Below, one piece after another: positions 53,581-62,355 of a stretch of 64,000 nt of DNA. Both the position numbers and the translations under genes were made by a program. This stretch comes from Poriferisodalis sp965205175. GTDB lineage: Bacteria > Actinomycetota > Acidimicrobiia > Acidimicrobiales > Poriferisodalaceae. Each line of letters opens with the position of its first letter. Positions within the stretch are counted from its first letter, which is position 1. The stretch is taken from the NCBI RefSeq assembly GCF_965205175.1, contig NZ_OZ242038.1, positions 2,480,001-2,544,000 of the forward strand, written 5' to 3'. Under the pieces are notes generated by a model. It did no database searches. It was not told the origin of the DNA and was given only the letters and a program-made list of their open reading frames with translations.

Positions 53581-54387
53581 TCAGAGTTCGCGCAGCACCG
53601 CGATGCGCGTGTCGAGGTCAGAGCGGTAGTCGGGCAGATCGGCGGCGGCCGCCGCCGAATCGGCTCGCGGGTCGGCCAGCCACAGCGGCCAGGTCACGGC
53701 GGGCGCACCAGTATCGACGCCCGAGGCTGACATGGCGACCAGCCCGCTGGCCAGGCCCGGCGGATAGCGGGTCAGCCGCACGGCCTCGGCATCGTCGTCG
53801 AAGTCGTCGCTCGCGCGGGCTTCCCGCTCCACGCGGGCCTTGACGAGCGGCCACACAGCGGGCAGCAGCAGCGCCGGGAGCCCCACGGTGGTCACCGCTG
53901 TCGTTGCGCAGGCAGTCCGGCCGTCACGAATCTGCGTCAGCAGGCGCGCGGCCACAGCCTCCAGCTCGATGCGACCCAGCGAGTCGAGCAAGCCCTGCGT
54001 CACGACGATGGTGGCATGTGTCGGTCGCCGGCCGAAGGCTGTCGCGTTGGCGGCCGTCGTGCGGGCGACGACGAGCGTCGGCGGCGGCACCCCCACGAGC
54101 AGGCATACGCCGTCGACGATGTTCGCGAGGCGCGGATCGTCCACAGCAGTGCTGTGCGCCACGCCCGGACCAACGAGCGCGCGCCGCAGCTGCCGCTCGC
54201 CGACAGCGAGTTCCGCGGCGGCGAGCATGCACGCTGCCGCGAGGGTCAGCGGCAGCACCCACCAGCCGAGCCCGGTGAACAGGGCCGCCAGCGAGCCGAG
54301 GATCGCCGCTGCAACCAGATGCATGGCCCAGAACTCCGCAAGCAGCCTGTCGGCGCGGCTGCGATAGATGTCAGGCAGCGAATCCAC
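53581..54387 (-). CDS. M48/HtpX-like membrane protein without the HExxH motif
   Basis: 268 residues. Two N-terminal membrane helices at about 22-39 and 42-60, then a domain whose order follows M48 peptidases: DDPRLANIVDGVCLLVGVPPPTLVV, NATAFGRRPTHATIVVTQGLLDSLGRIELEAV (read in parts). Where active enzymes have HExxH the sequence reads AARLLTQIRDG (about 146-156), so both zinc histidines and the glutamate are gone. A third hydrophobic segment follows. It is probably a non-catalytic homologue with a structural or regulatory role. It lies between pdxS and pimA. No frameshift is needed. Confidence 0.75.
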   Translation of the reverse strand: MDSLPDIYRSRADRLLAEFWAMHLVAAAILGSLAALFTGLGWWVLPLTLAAACMLAAAELAVGERQLRRALVGPGVAHSTAVDDPRLANIVDGVCLLVGVPPPTLVVARTTAANATAFGRRPTHATIVVTQGLLDSLGRIELEAVAARLLTQIRDGRTACATTAVTTVGLPALLLPAVWPLVKARVEREARASDDFDDDAEAVRLTRYPPGLASGLVAMSASGVDTGAPAVTWPLWLADPRADSAAAAADLPDYRSDLDTRIAVLREL

Positions 54388-54508
54388 TTGCCGCAGTCAA
54401 TCGGCCACGGTCACCGGCAACACGCGACGCGGCGCGGAACATCCAACAGGTCAAACAGCCGGCCTGCCGGACGGCGCCGGCCAGCCGGTGCTTCGCTCCG
54501 CTGCGGCA

Positions 54509-55594
54509 TCAGCGGCCCGCAGCGCTCCGGTGCGCTCTCGCGCGTTCGTACATGTCCACGTACGTGTCCGCCAATCGGGCCATCGAGAATTGCTCGGCTC
54601 GCTGACGACCGACGGCGGCCAACTCAGCAGCGCGGTCAGGACGCCGGAGCACGCTCAGGAGCGCAGAAGCCAGCGATGCCGTGTCGCCGGGTTTGACGAG
54701 CACGGCCTCGTCGCCGACGATGGCGACGTTGCGATAGCCGGGCAGATCACTGGCCACGACCGGCGTGCGGGCTGCCATCGCTTCCAAGAGCACGACTCCA
54801 AAGCTCTCGCCGTGCAATGACGGCGCGCACAGCACGTCGGCGCCTTTGATGTAGGCCAGCTTGTCGGCTTCGCTGACGCGGCCCAGCCATTCGATGCGCG
54901 TGTCGCGCTGGTACCTGCGCTGCAGTTCTTCAGTCTGCGGACCGCGGGACATCACCCACAGACGCACGCCCTCGGGAAGCTGCGACATGGCCTCGAGCAG
55001 CACCGAAAGGCCTTTGCGCGGCTCGTGGCGGCCGATGTAGGCGATCGTAGGCACCTTGGCGGGTGCCGCATCCGCGTGGTCGAATCGGTCCAGCTCCACG
55101 CCGTTGAACACCAGTTCGTACTCGCCGCCGAGACCGTCGCGGGCCATCGCCGCGGCGTCCGCGGAGACAGCGGCCCGAATGTCGACTCGCGACGCCAGCC
55201 ATCGGGTCCCCGGCACGGAGTACGCGAGGCTGCCCCCCGCTGCGTGCCAAGTGCCGACGATAGGCGCACTGCGCAGGAACAGCGCGGTGTGCGTCGGTCC
55301 CGGGCACAGCGGCTCGTGCAGGTGCAGCACGTCGAATGCCTCGTCTCGCAGCGCACGCACCGTTCGCAGCGTGCAGGCGAAATCGGGGGCAATCGGGGCG
55401 ACCGATCCGTTGGCGAAGGTGGGGATGCTCGCACCGAGCGGCGTGACGCCGGTCTGGGGCGGAGCACCGTCGCACGGCGCCAGCACTCTGGCCTCGTGGC
55501 CGCTCGCGGCCAGCGCATCGGCCAAGCCCAGTACTTGCACCTGGACGCCTCCAGCGCTGGTCAGGCTGTACGGCGAGATGATCCCGATTCTCAC
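54509..55594 (-). CDS. pimA: phosphatidylinositol alpha-mannosyltransferase PimA (GT4)
   Basis: 361 residues. The GT4 layout is clear: N-terminal MRIGIISPYSLTSAGGVQVQV with the sugar-acceptor glycine loop, LHLHEPLCPGPTHTAL, the hinge VFNGVELDRF, IGRHEPRKGLSVLLEA and the C-terminal APSLHGESFGVVLLEAMA where the GDP-mannose glutamates sit. PimA adds the first mannose to phosphatidylinositol on the inner leaflet. It follows patA directly, within the pgsA-patA-pimA cluster. Confidence 0.94.
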   Translation of the reverse strand: MRIGIISPYSLTSAGGVQVQVLGLADALAASGHEARVLAPCDGAPPQTGVTPLGASIPTFANGSVAPIAPDFACTLRTVRALRDEAFDVLHLHEPLCPGPTHTALFLRSAPIVGTWHAAGGSLAYSVPGTRWLASRVDIRAAVSADAAAMARDGLGGEYELVFNGVELDRFDHADAAPAKVPTIAYIGRHEPRKGLSVLLEAMSQLPEGVRLWVMSRGPQTEELQRRYQRDTRIEWLGRVSEADKLAYIKGADVLCAPSLHGESFGVVLLEAMAARTPVVASDLPGYRNVAIVGDEAVLVKPGDTASLASALLSVLRRPDRAAELAAVGRQRAEQFSMARLADTYVDMYERARAHRSAAGR

Positions 55595-56662
55595 TCAGCC
55601 GCTCCTCGAAGCATTGCTGGAGGCATCGCCGGCCCGGTCGAAGGCCTCGTCTGAGGGCCAGTTCGGGCCGAAGAGGTGCCACTGGTGCGGGGCCGCGGCG
55701 ATCAGTGTCGCGAGTTCGTCGGCGAGCCGCTGGGTGATCGCCGCGACGTCGTCGCGCAGACGGCCGCGCCGCTCGACGTGGATGGGCGGTCGCACGGTGC
55801 CGAGGTGCCTGCCGCGAGGAGCGAAGTAGACCGCTGTGGGCAACAGTGCAGCCCCAGAGCGCAGCGCAAGCAGCGCTGGGCCCGCAGGCAGCGTCGTGCG
55901 CTCGTCCCCGAAGGTCACCTCGACACCATCTCCGGTGAGGTCGCGATCGCACAGCAAGCAGACGATCTCGTTGCGTCCGAGCGCACTCAGCACCTGGCGT
56001 CCTGCGTTGCTCCCGAGCGGCACGACGCGCATGCCCAGCCGCTCACGGAACCCGGCGAACCACGCGAACAGATCGGGCGGATCGAGCGGCTCGACGACGA
56101 CCGTGATCGGCAGCCGGTTGACCGTTGCCATCCAGAATCCAGCCCACTCCCAGCCGCCCAAGTGCGGAAGCGCCAAGATCGCGCCGTTGCCTCGGTCGAG
56201 GGCTTGTTCCACATGGTGGTATGCGGGGACGTCGATGCCGCGGTCCAGTACCGCCTCGCTCACTGCGGGCAGGCGAAACGACTCCAGCCAGTAGCGGGCG
56301 TAGGAGCTGAACGCGGCCGCAGCGGCGACCTGCAGGTTCCCGTCGGCATCCGACGCCGATTCCGACGGCGAGGCAGGGTCCGCGGCACCGGCGGCGATCC
56401 AGCGCTGCACCCGGGCCTGATGGCGCCTGACCATCGCCGCTCTGGCCGGCATCGACCGCGCCAGCACCGGTCCCGCCAGCGCTGCCAACCGCTCGCTGAA
56501 CCACAGCGGCACCAGCCGTGCGGCCGATGCGCCCGCCCGGTAACCCAGTACCACCGCCCTGTTGCGCAACCGTCGGGTGCAACCGCCTGCAGCCGCTCGC
56601 AAGCGACCGCCGTGCGCACTCGCACGCGAGGCGCGCAAGGGCGCAGTCGCCCAAAGAGTCAC
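55595..56662 (-). CDS. phosphatidylinositol mannoside acyltransferase (PatA/LpxL-like)
   Basis: 355 residues from GTG 56662, overlapping the pgsA stop as GTGA; a longer frame lies inside pgsA and is rejected. The LpxL/HtrB fold shows ILALPHLGGWEWAGFW with the catalytic HxxxxE, VVEPLDPPDLFAWFAGFRE (in part), and VCLLCDRDLTGDGVEVTFGDERTTLPAGP (read in parts). The enzyme acylates the mannose of phosphatidylinositol mannosides. Between pgsA and pimA, as in mycobacteria. Confidence 0.92.
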   Translation of the reverse strand: MTLWATAPLRASRASAHGGRLRAAAGGCTRRLRNRAVVLGYRAGASAARLVPLWFSERLAALAGPVLARSMPARAAMVRRHQARVQRWIAAGAADPASPSESASDADGNLQVAAAAAFSSYARYWLESFRLPAVSEAVLDRGIDVPAYHHVEQALDRGNGAILALPHLGGWEWAGFWMATVNRLPITVVVEPLDPPDLFAWFAGFRERLGMRVVPLGSNAGRQVLSALGRNEIVCLLCDRDLTGDGVEVTFGDERTTLPAGPALLALRSGAALLPTAVYFAPRGRHLGTVRPPIHVERRGRLRDDVAAITQRLADELATLIAAAPHQWHLFGPNWPSDEAFDRAGDASSNASRSG

Positions 56663-57252
56663 CGCGAGATGTGGGCGCTCGCCTGGTGCCAGACCTTCGC
56701 GAAGCGCATCACCGCAGTGAGCGACGTCAGCGCTAGCAACAGCCAGAGCAACGGCACGAGCAGCACTTCGAATGCGACAGCGACCGCGAGCACCACCGTC
56801 CGCTCCGCGCGCTCCATCAGCCCGCCTTTGGCCTCGAATCCCAGCAGTTCGGCCTTGGCGCGTTCGTAGGAGACCAGCGCGCTGACGCCCAGCACCGCCA
56901 TCGGCAGCACCGCCCACCGCCCGCCGTGCTCTCCTGCCAGATACCAGGCGATGCCGCCGAGCAGCAGTCCGTCGGCAACTCGGTCCGCGGTCGAGTCGAA
57001 GAATGCGCCCCGGCTCGACGAGCTCTGTTGTGCTGTGGCAACAGGTCCGTCGAACAAGTCCGCGAGCGCGGTCACCACCAGCAGCGCAGTGCCGATACCC
57101 AGCCAGCCGGTGCCGATGGCGATGGCACTCGCACCCGAGGACACCAGGCCGAAGCCGGTGAGCGCGTTCGCGGTGAGGCCGATCGCCGCTAGACCGCGCC
57201 CAACCGGGGCAGTGAGGCCGTCGACGCCCTTGCGAAACTTGCCGTCGAACAT
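56659..57252 (-). CDS. pgsA: CDP-alcohol phosphatidyltransferase, PIP synthase PgsA-like
   Basis: 197 residues, about six membrane helices. The CDP-alcohol motif is at residues 65-90: ADLFDGPVATAQQ, then RGAFFDSTADR. It keeps Asp65, Asp68, Gly69, Gly82, Asp86 and Asp90, but Thr73 replaces the arginine of the usual DGxxAR. Context (patA, pimA next) indicates phosphatidylinositol phosphate synthase, supplying the lipid for mannosylation. The Arg change makes activity worth testing. It is coupled to patA by GTGA. Confidence 0.9.
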   Translation of the reverse strand: MFDGKFRKGVDGLTAPVGRGLAAIGLTANALTGFGLVSSGASAIAIGTGWLGIGTALLVVTALADLFDGPVATAQQSSSSRGAFFDSTADRVADGLLLGGIAWYLAGEHGGRWAVLPMAVLGVSALVSYERAKAELLGFEAKGGLMERAERTVVLAVAVAFEVLLVPLLWLLLALTSLTAVMRFAKVWHQASAHISR

Positions 57253-57254
57253 CG

Positions 57255-57830
57255 TCAGTTCCCGTCGGCGTTCTCCGAGGCCGCGCCGATGCCCGCCACA
57301 GCCTCGTCGGGGTCGTCGGCTTCAGGTTCGGGAGCGGTCGCGATCCACGTCTCGGGATTGTCTTCCATCCACTTCTCCAACACCGCGCCGTTCAGCGCGT
57401 CCACCAGCACCAAGCCCCGGCTGCGGGGCGGATCCTCGGCTGAGTACACCAGCACTCGCCACGTCGGGCGGCTCAGCCAGCCGCGCCAGCCGAGCTGAGC
57501 GCTGGCATGCCCGACGGCGAAACCGAGATCAGCGACTGCTGCGACCAGTGCCTCGTTCTCGTTGACAGCGAATCGGCGGCCCGCGACGTACTGGTAGATG
57601 CCGGCGAGGGCCAGCAGCGCCCCGCCTGCGGTCACGCCGCTGTTGAGCAGAATGGCGTCGCTGTCGGCTGCGAGCGCGGCCGTTGCCGCCCAGACGCCGA
57701 TCGCGAAGCACAGCGCACCGGTGATCTTGCGCCGCGAGTTGTCCGGAAAGGTGTACGCGCCGACGAATCCGCGGTCCAGGTCGGCGGGAAGCTCGTCACG
57801 TGCCTCGCCGAGATCGTCTGGCTCGGCCAT
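57255..57830 (-). CDS. small membrane protein, function unknown
   Basis: 191 residues from ATG 57830. The first 35 are acidic (AEPDDLGEARDELPADLDRG), followed by two hydrophobic helices at about 45-65 and 70-90 separated by a short loop, then a soluble beta-rich domain (RRFAVNENEALVAAVADLGFAVGHASAQL in part, WRVLVYSAEDPP) and an acidic tail. Two bases before pgsA, so cotranslated. I know no function. A longer open frame reaches into mshC and is not used. Confidence 0.75.
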   Translation of the reverse strand: MAEPDDLGEARDELPADLDRGFVGAYTFPDNSRRKITGALCFAIGVWAATAALAADSDAILLNSGVTAGGALLALAGIYQYVAGRRFAVNENEALVAAVADLGFAVGHASAQLGWRGWLSRPTWRVLVYSAEDPPRSRGLVLVDALNGAVLEKWMEDNPETWIATAPEPEADDPDEAVAGIGAASENADGN

Positions 57831-57867
57831 CGTCACCACGCTACTGCCGTCTCGGGCACAGACCCGG

Positions 57868-58986
57868 CTACAGCGTGACGCCGAGCAGTGCCGCCGCATC
57901 GCTGACCGGCACGCGGCGAGCTGCCGCCGCGTCGATCGCGTCGAGCGCTCCCGGGGTGTCGAGATCGTCGTCGAGACGTTCGCGCACCTGTGCCAGCGCT
58001 CCGTCGCCGCGGCCGGCGGCTCGCCACCGCTCAAGACGGCGCGTTGCCGTGACGACGCTGGCTTCAGACCATTCCCAATCTGCCCGATAGTGTTCCCCCA
58101 GCAGCGCCAGTCGCACGGCCATCGGCGCCCAGCGAGCACGCAAGTCGGACACGACCACCAGATTGCCAGCCGACTTGGACATCTTGGCACCGCCGCTGCG
58201 CACCATCGAGGTGTGCATCCAGTGGCGCACGAACCGCCGACCGGTCGCAGCCTCCGATTGCGCTCGCGAGCACTCGTGATGAGGGAACACCAGATCGCTG
58301 CCGCCGCCATGCACGTCGATGGTCTCGCCGAGATGCGTCAGTGCCAGCGCGGAGCATTCCACGTGCCATCCCGGACGGCCCAAGCCCCAGGAAGCGGACC
58401 ACTCGGGCTCGCCCACCGAAGAAGGCTGCCACAGCACGAAATCGAGCGGCCGGCGCTTGTTCGGGTCATCGGGCCGTCCGCCGCGTCGGCGCGCCAGCTC
58501 CACCATCTGAACGCCGTCGAGACGGCTCAGCTCGCCGAAGCTCTGGGCCGCGGAGGTGTCGAAGTACACGCCGCCCGATGAGCGATACGCGTGCCCGCTG
58601 GACAGCAGCCGTCCGATAAGCCGCCGGATGTCAGGGATGGCCGAGGTCGCCCGGGGCTCGGCGTCGGCGCGCAGCAAGCCCAGTGCGTCCATGTCGGCAT
58701 CGAAGGCTGCGAGCGATCCGGCTGCTAGGTCCAGATAGTGGACGCCCACAGCGCGCGCTCGTGCCAGCAGGTCGTCGTCCACGTCGGTGATGTTGCGCAC
58801 ACAGCGAGTGCGACAGCCCAAGTCCTGCAGTCTGCGCTGGAGCACGTCGAACGCCAAGAACGTGGCCGCGTGACCGACGTGAGTGGCATCGGAGGGCGTG
58901 ATGCCGCACACGTACATTCGCATCGTTGCGCCGGGGCGCGCGTCGAGCGGCACCACTGCTCGCTGCTGCGTGTCGTACAGCTTCAC
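57868..58986 (-). CDS. mshC: cysteine:GlcN-Ins ligase MshC (mycothiol synthesis)
   Basis: 372 residues, a CysRS-like class I fold. CGITPSDATHVGHAATFLAFD (in part) is the MshC variant of the HIGH region, with zinc Cys27. WHVECSAL and HHECSRAQ supply the other zinc ligands, and AKMSKSAGN is the KMSKS loop. It is shorter than CysRS and lacks its anticodon domain. It joins cysteine to glucosaminyl-inositol to make mycothiol, the main thiol of many actinobacteria. 37 bases upstream of the small membrane protein. Confidence 0.93.
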   Translation of the reverse strand: MKLYDTQQRAVVPLDARPGATMRMYVCGITPSDATHVGHAATFLAFDVLQRRLQDLGCRTRCVRNITDVDDDLLARARAVGVHYLDLAAGSLAAFDADMDALGLLRADAEPRATSAIPDIRRLIGRLLSSGHAYRSSGGVYFDTSAAQSFGELSRLDGVQMVELARRRGGRPDDPNKRRPLDFVLWQPSSVGEPEWSASWGLGRPGWHVECSALALTHLGETIDVHGGGSDLVFPHHECSRAQSEAATGRRFVRHWMHTSMVRSGGAKMSKSAGNLVVVSDLRARWAPMAVRLALLGEHYRADWEWSEASVVTATRRLERWRAAGRGDGALAQVRERLDDDLDTPGALDAIDAAAARRVPVSDAAALLGVTL

Positions 58987-58996
58987 GGACCGGCAT

Positions 58997-59830
58997 TCAG
59001 GGCGCAGTGTCCACGGAGCGGTCGGGCAGGCTGGGCCCGCCGCCCAGCACGCTGATCGGCACGTGGTCCAAGCCCACGAGCCGCAGCGCGACTCGGGTGC
59101 GGTAGCGGGTGTTGAGCTGCATCAGCACCGCGGTGAATGCTTCGATGGCGGTGGCGTTGGACAGGTTGCCGCAGTCGAGCGCTCGTGCGCCGGGCATGCG
59201 GTCCACGATCTCCGCGATGTGCCAAGTGGCCTCGCGGTGATCACTGCAGATCAGGATGTCGCCGTGTACCGGCTCGTCGAGGTTGCCCAGCTCGGTCGCC
59301 GGCACGTGCTGGAGTGCCGCGGCAACCAGCGCTTCAGGCACGGTTGCCTGCACCGACGCCGCGACCGAGCCCCTCGGCGGGATGAGCGGCACGAATTCGT
59401 CGTCGACGCGTGCGAGCGCGTTGGACATCGTTGCAACCACCTTGCCGCGCAGATGTTCGGCTACGTCCCTCGCAGTGATGGCCGCTGCATCCCACGGCGT
59501 CGCGATCACCACGGTGGGCTCGGTGGCGGCGAGGCTGTTGGCGCCTGGCCGGATGTGCAGTCGGCGGTCTGGCCAGCGCTCGACGATGCGGTCCACCACC
59601 TCCATCGACCGGTACTTCGAGCGCGAACCCAGTGTCACTTCGCAGCCGATGTCGGCCAGCCGTGCGGCCAAGGCGGCGCCCGCCGGCCCGGTGCCGCCGA
59701 TGATGCCGATTCGAGGCGCCACCGTGGCGTCTGCCACCTGCGCCGGCCCGACGCCGTCCTCGTCCGGCGTGACCGCGGCTGGGCCGTCCGCGGCCGTTTC
59801 GGGACTCGCAACTGCCGGCACGCGCGTCAC
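58997..59830 (-). CDS. NADPH-dependent F420 reductase (NpdG-like)
   Basis: 277 residues from GTG 59830; the open frame reaches TTG 59857. RIGIIGGTGPAGAALAARLADIG (in part) is the F420/NADP-binding Rossmann start, followed by TLGSRSKYRSMEVV, VVIATPWDAAA, VVATMSNAL and the C-terminal CGNLSNATAIEAFTAVLMQLN (in part). It transfers hydride between NADP and coenzyme F420. A disordered lead of about 40 residues precedes the core. It is divergent from fabI. Confidence 0.9.
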   Translation of the reverse strand: MTRVPAVASPETAADGPAAVTPDEDGVGPAQVADATVAPRIGIIGGTGPAGAALAARLADIGCEVTLGSRSKYRSMEVVDRIVERWPDRRLHIRPGANSLAATEPTVVIATPWDAAAITARDVAEHLRGKVVATMSNALARVDDEFVPLIPPRGSVAASVQATVPEALVAAALQHVPATELGNLDEPVHGDILICSDHREATWHIAEIVDRMPGARALDCGNLSNATAIEAFTAVLMQLNTRYRTRVALRLVGLDHVPISVLGGGPSLPDRSVDTAP

Positions 59831-59953
59831 GGTACGGCAGGGCGCAGAGTGCAGCAACGGCGCACGCCGAGTGGTGACAGCTGTCGGGGGTAGCGTCCGA
59901 CAGCGCGCATCAGCGCAGGCTGCGGGGCTCTAGCGGGGAGCGGAGGCGACAAC

Positions 59954-60733
59954 GTGACGAGCGGCGGATTCGTGCAAGACAAGAAGTTCCTCATCACCGG
60001 TGTGCTGACCGATGCATCGTTGGCCTTCGGGGTGGCGCGCCTCGCGCAGGAACACGGTGCGGAGGTGGTGCTGACGGGCGCCGGCCGAGGCATCAGGCTC
60101 ACCGAGCGAGCTGCGCGGCGGCTGCCCGAGCCTGTTGAGGTGCTGGCGTGCGATGTCACGGTGCCTGCTGAGATCGAGGCAGTGCGTGCCGACTTGGAAC
60201 GCAGGTGGGGCCGCCTCGACGGCATGCTGCACGCCATCGGCTTCGCGCCCGCGAGCTGCCTAGGCGGCAATTTCCTCCACGCGCCGTGGGACGACGTGGC
60301 CACAGCGCTGAACGTCTCGGCCTACAGCCTCGCGGCGCTGAGCGCGCCGATGGCGCCGCTGCTGGCACAGGCGAGAGGCTCGGTGGTGGGGCTCACCTTC
60401 GATGCGAGCGTGGCGTGGCCCGTCTACGACTGGATGGGCGTCGCCAAGGCAGCATTCGAGTCGACGGCGCGCTACTTGGCCAAATCGCTGGGGCCGCAGG
60501 GGATCCGGGTGAATCTGATCTCGGCTGGACCCATCCGCACCATGGCTGCCAAGTCGATCCCCGGCTTTGCGAAGTTCGAGGATGCGTGGACCGAACGCGC
60601 CCCGCTGGGCTGGGACATCACCGACGGCGAGACTGTGGCCCGCAGCACGCTGGCGCTGATGTCGGACTGGTTCGGCGGCACTACCGGCGAGATCGTGCAT
60701 GTGGACGGCGGCTATCACGCGATGGGCGCCTGA
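59954..60733 (+). CDS. fabI: enoyl-ACP reductase (FabI/InhA)
   Basis: 259 residues. The Rossmann start KKFLITGVLTDASLAFGVARLA (in part) is the FabI/InhA form. MLHAIGFAP follows, then the catalytic YDWMGVAKAAFE with Tyr and Lys, and the substrate loop SAGPIRTMAAKSIPGF. It completes each cycle of fatty acid elongation. It is one of the few plus-strand housekeeping genes here, with the 123 bases to the divergent F420 reductase gene holding both promoters. Confidence 0.95.
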   Translation: MTSGGFVQDKKFLITGVLTDASLAFGVARLAQEHGAEVVLTGAGRGIRLTERAARRLPEPVEVLACDVTVPAEIEAVRADLERRWGRLDGMLHAIGFAPASCLGGNFLHAPWDDVATALNVSAYSLAALSAPMAPLLAQARGSVVGLTFDASVAWPVYDWMGVAKAAFESTARYLAKSLGPQGIRVNLISAGPIRTMAAKSIPGFAKFEDAWTERAPLGWDITDGETVARSTLALMSDWFGGTTGEIVHVDGGYHAMGA

Positions 60734-60740
60734 GAACGAT

Positions 60741-62306
60741 TCAGCCGAGTCGCTGCAGCGTCTCGTGACGTCCGATGAACGCGAGGTAGCTGCCGGCGCG
60801 CGGCCCGGTCTGGGCACCGAACAGCACCTGATACAACGCGCCGAAGACGAGCGCTGCATCGGCGCGCGGGTCGATCCCGATGTCGCGGGCGGATTCGAAC
60901 AACGCGTCCTGGATCTCCCGGCCCTCCCAGTGCGGAAGTGCTGCGAGGCGCCGCGCGCATGCAGCGAGGAACTCGAGCTGGCGCGCATCAAGCGTCTCGC
61001 GCCGGCGCGCCGCGGCCGTCGCGTCGAGCATCCGGACGGTGCCGGCGAGGTCCGGCCGGTGCGAGATCAGCTGCCGAGCGGCGGCCTCCTTGCGACCGAG
61101 CCAGTCGGCATCGATGTGCGAGAGCTCGACCCCGAGCGAAGCTACGTGGTCCGCCAACCGCACGTGAGGCTGCTGCACGACGCTCAGCACCGAATCGAAC
61201 GGCGGGCTGAACGTCGGCGCCTCGGGAACCTCAGCACCCGTGTCCGCACGCGAGACCGAGAACAGCTGGCGCTCGTTGGGGCCTGGCTCAGCGGTCGCAG
61301 CAGCCCGCCAGAGCCGTTCGAACTCGACGAAGGCCTTGGTGAGCGCGGGCACGTCGAGGGCGAAGTCGATGGCCCGGCGGGGCTGCGTGCGCAACACGAG
61401 GTAGCGCAGCAGCTCCGGCGGCAGCAGACGCGCCAGCTCAGACGCCGTGATGCCGATGCCCTTCGACGAGCTCATCTTGGCCCCGCCGAGCGTGAAGAAC
61501 TCATAGGGGACCGCCACCGGCACGTTGCTCCCCAGCACCTGGCGGGCGAGGTCGCCGGACACCTCGTGCGATCCGCTGGCAGCCATGTGGTCCTTGCCGG
61601 CGCCTTCGATCGACACGCCGAAGAGCTTCCACTTAGCCGCCCACTCGAGCTTCCACGGCAGCTTGCCGTTGCCGCCGAACGGACTGATGCGACCTCGTGC
61701 CCCGCAGCCTGAGGCCCATTGCACCACGTCCGCGCTGCAGCGATATGCCACCGTCTCGCCGTCGTAGTCCGTGGCATAGGTGGTGCCGATTCGCCCGCAC
61801 CGTTCGCAGACGGGCTGGAACGGCAGCCAGTCCGCGGGCCGCTGCGCGCCGCTGCGGCGGCGGTAGATCTCCCGCACCTTCGGGCTGGCACGCAAGAAGG
61901 CATCGATGGTCCCATCAAGCCTGCCCTCCGCGTAGACGCGGCTCATCGAGTAGAAGCCGGCCTCGACGCCGAGCATGCCGAAGGTGTCGGTGAACTCTCC
62001 GAAGTACGCGTGGGCCATGGACGCTGCCTCGAAGCCGGGTGGCGCCGGAGCCCTGAACAGCGGCTTGCCGAGGTGCTCGACGTAGTGTTCTCCGGTGCCG
62101 TAGGGAATCTCGTCGACCGCATCCATGTCATCGCAGCCGTACAGGAAGGTCGCGTCGAGGCCGCGCTCGCGCGCTATTCGTGCCAAAGCATCGTGGATCA
62201 GCACACCGCGCAGCGAACCGACATGAGCGCGCCCGCTGGGCGTCTTGGAATCGTTGATCACCACCTGCTGCGGGCAGCCGTCCAGCGCTGAGTCGATCCA
62301 AGTCAT
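60741..62306 (-). CDS. lysS: class I lysyl-tRNA synthetase
   Basis: 521 residues. It has class I signatures: HVGSLRG at 28-34 (HIGH) and KMSSSKG at 277-283 (KMSKS). A zinc ribbon uses Cys167, Cys170, Cys190 and Cys201. The segment YGCDDMDAVDEIPYGTGEHY (in part) is typical of LysRS-I, and the C-terminus is an all-helical anticodon cage. LysRS-I is standard in archaea but found in only some bacteria. No class II lysS is in the window. It charges tRNA-Lys. Confidence 0.95.
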   Translation of the reverse strand: MTWIDSALDGCPQQVVINDSKTPSGRAHVGSLRGVLIHDALARIARERGLDATFLYGCDDMDAVDEIPYGTGEHYVEHLGKPLFRAPAPPGFEAASMAHAYFGEFTDTFGMLGVEAGFYSMSRVYAEGRLDGTIDAFLRASPKVREIYRRRSGAQRPADWLPFQPVCERCGRIGTTYATDYDGETVAYRCSADVVQWASGCGARGRISPFGGNGKLPWKLEWAAKWKLFGVSIEGAGKDHMAASGSHEVSGDLARQVLGSNVPVAVPYEFFTLGGAKMSSSKGIGITASELARLLPPELLRYLVLRTQPRRAIDFALDVPALTKAFVEFERLWRAAATAEPGPNERQLFSVSRADTGAEVPEAPTFSPPFDSVLSVVQQPHVRLADHVASLGVELSHIDADWLGRKEAAARQLISHRPDLAGTVRMLDATAAARRRETLDARQLEFLAACARRLAALPHWEGREIQDALFESARDIGIDPRADAALVFGALYQVLFGAQTGPRAGSYLAFIGRHETLQRLG

Positions 62307-62355
62307 GGCGGTGTCGCGCGGCGGACTCGGCGGAGCCGGCGGCGGAACGCTCAGC

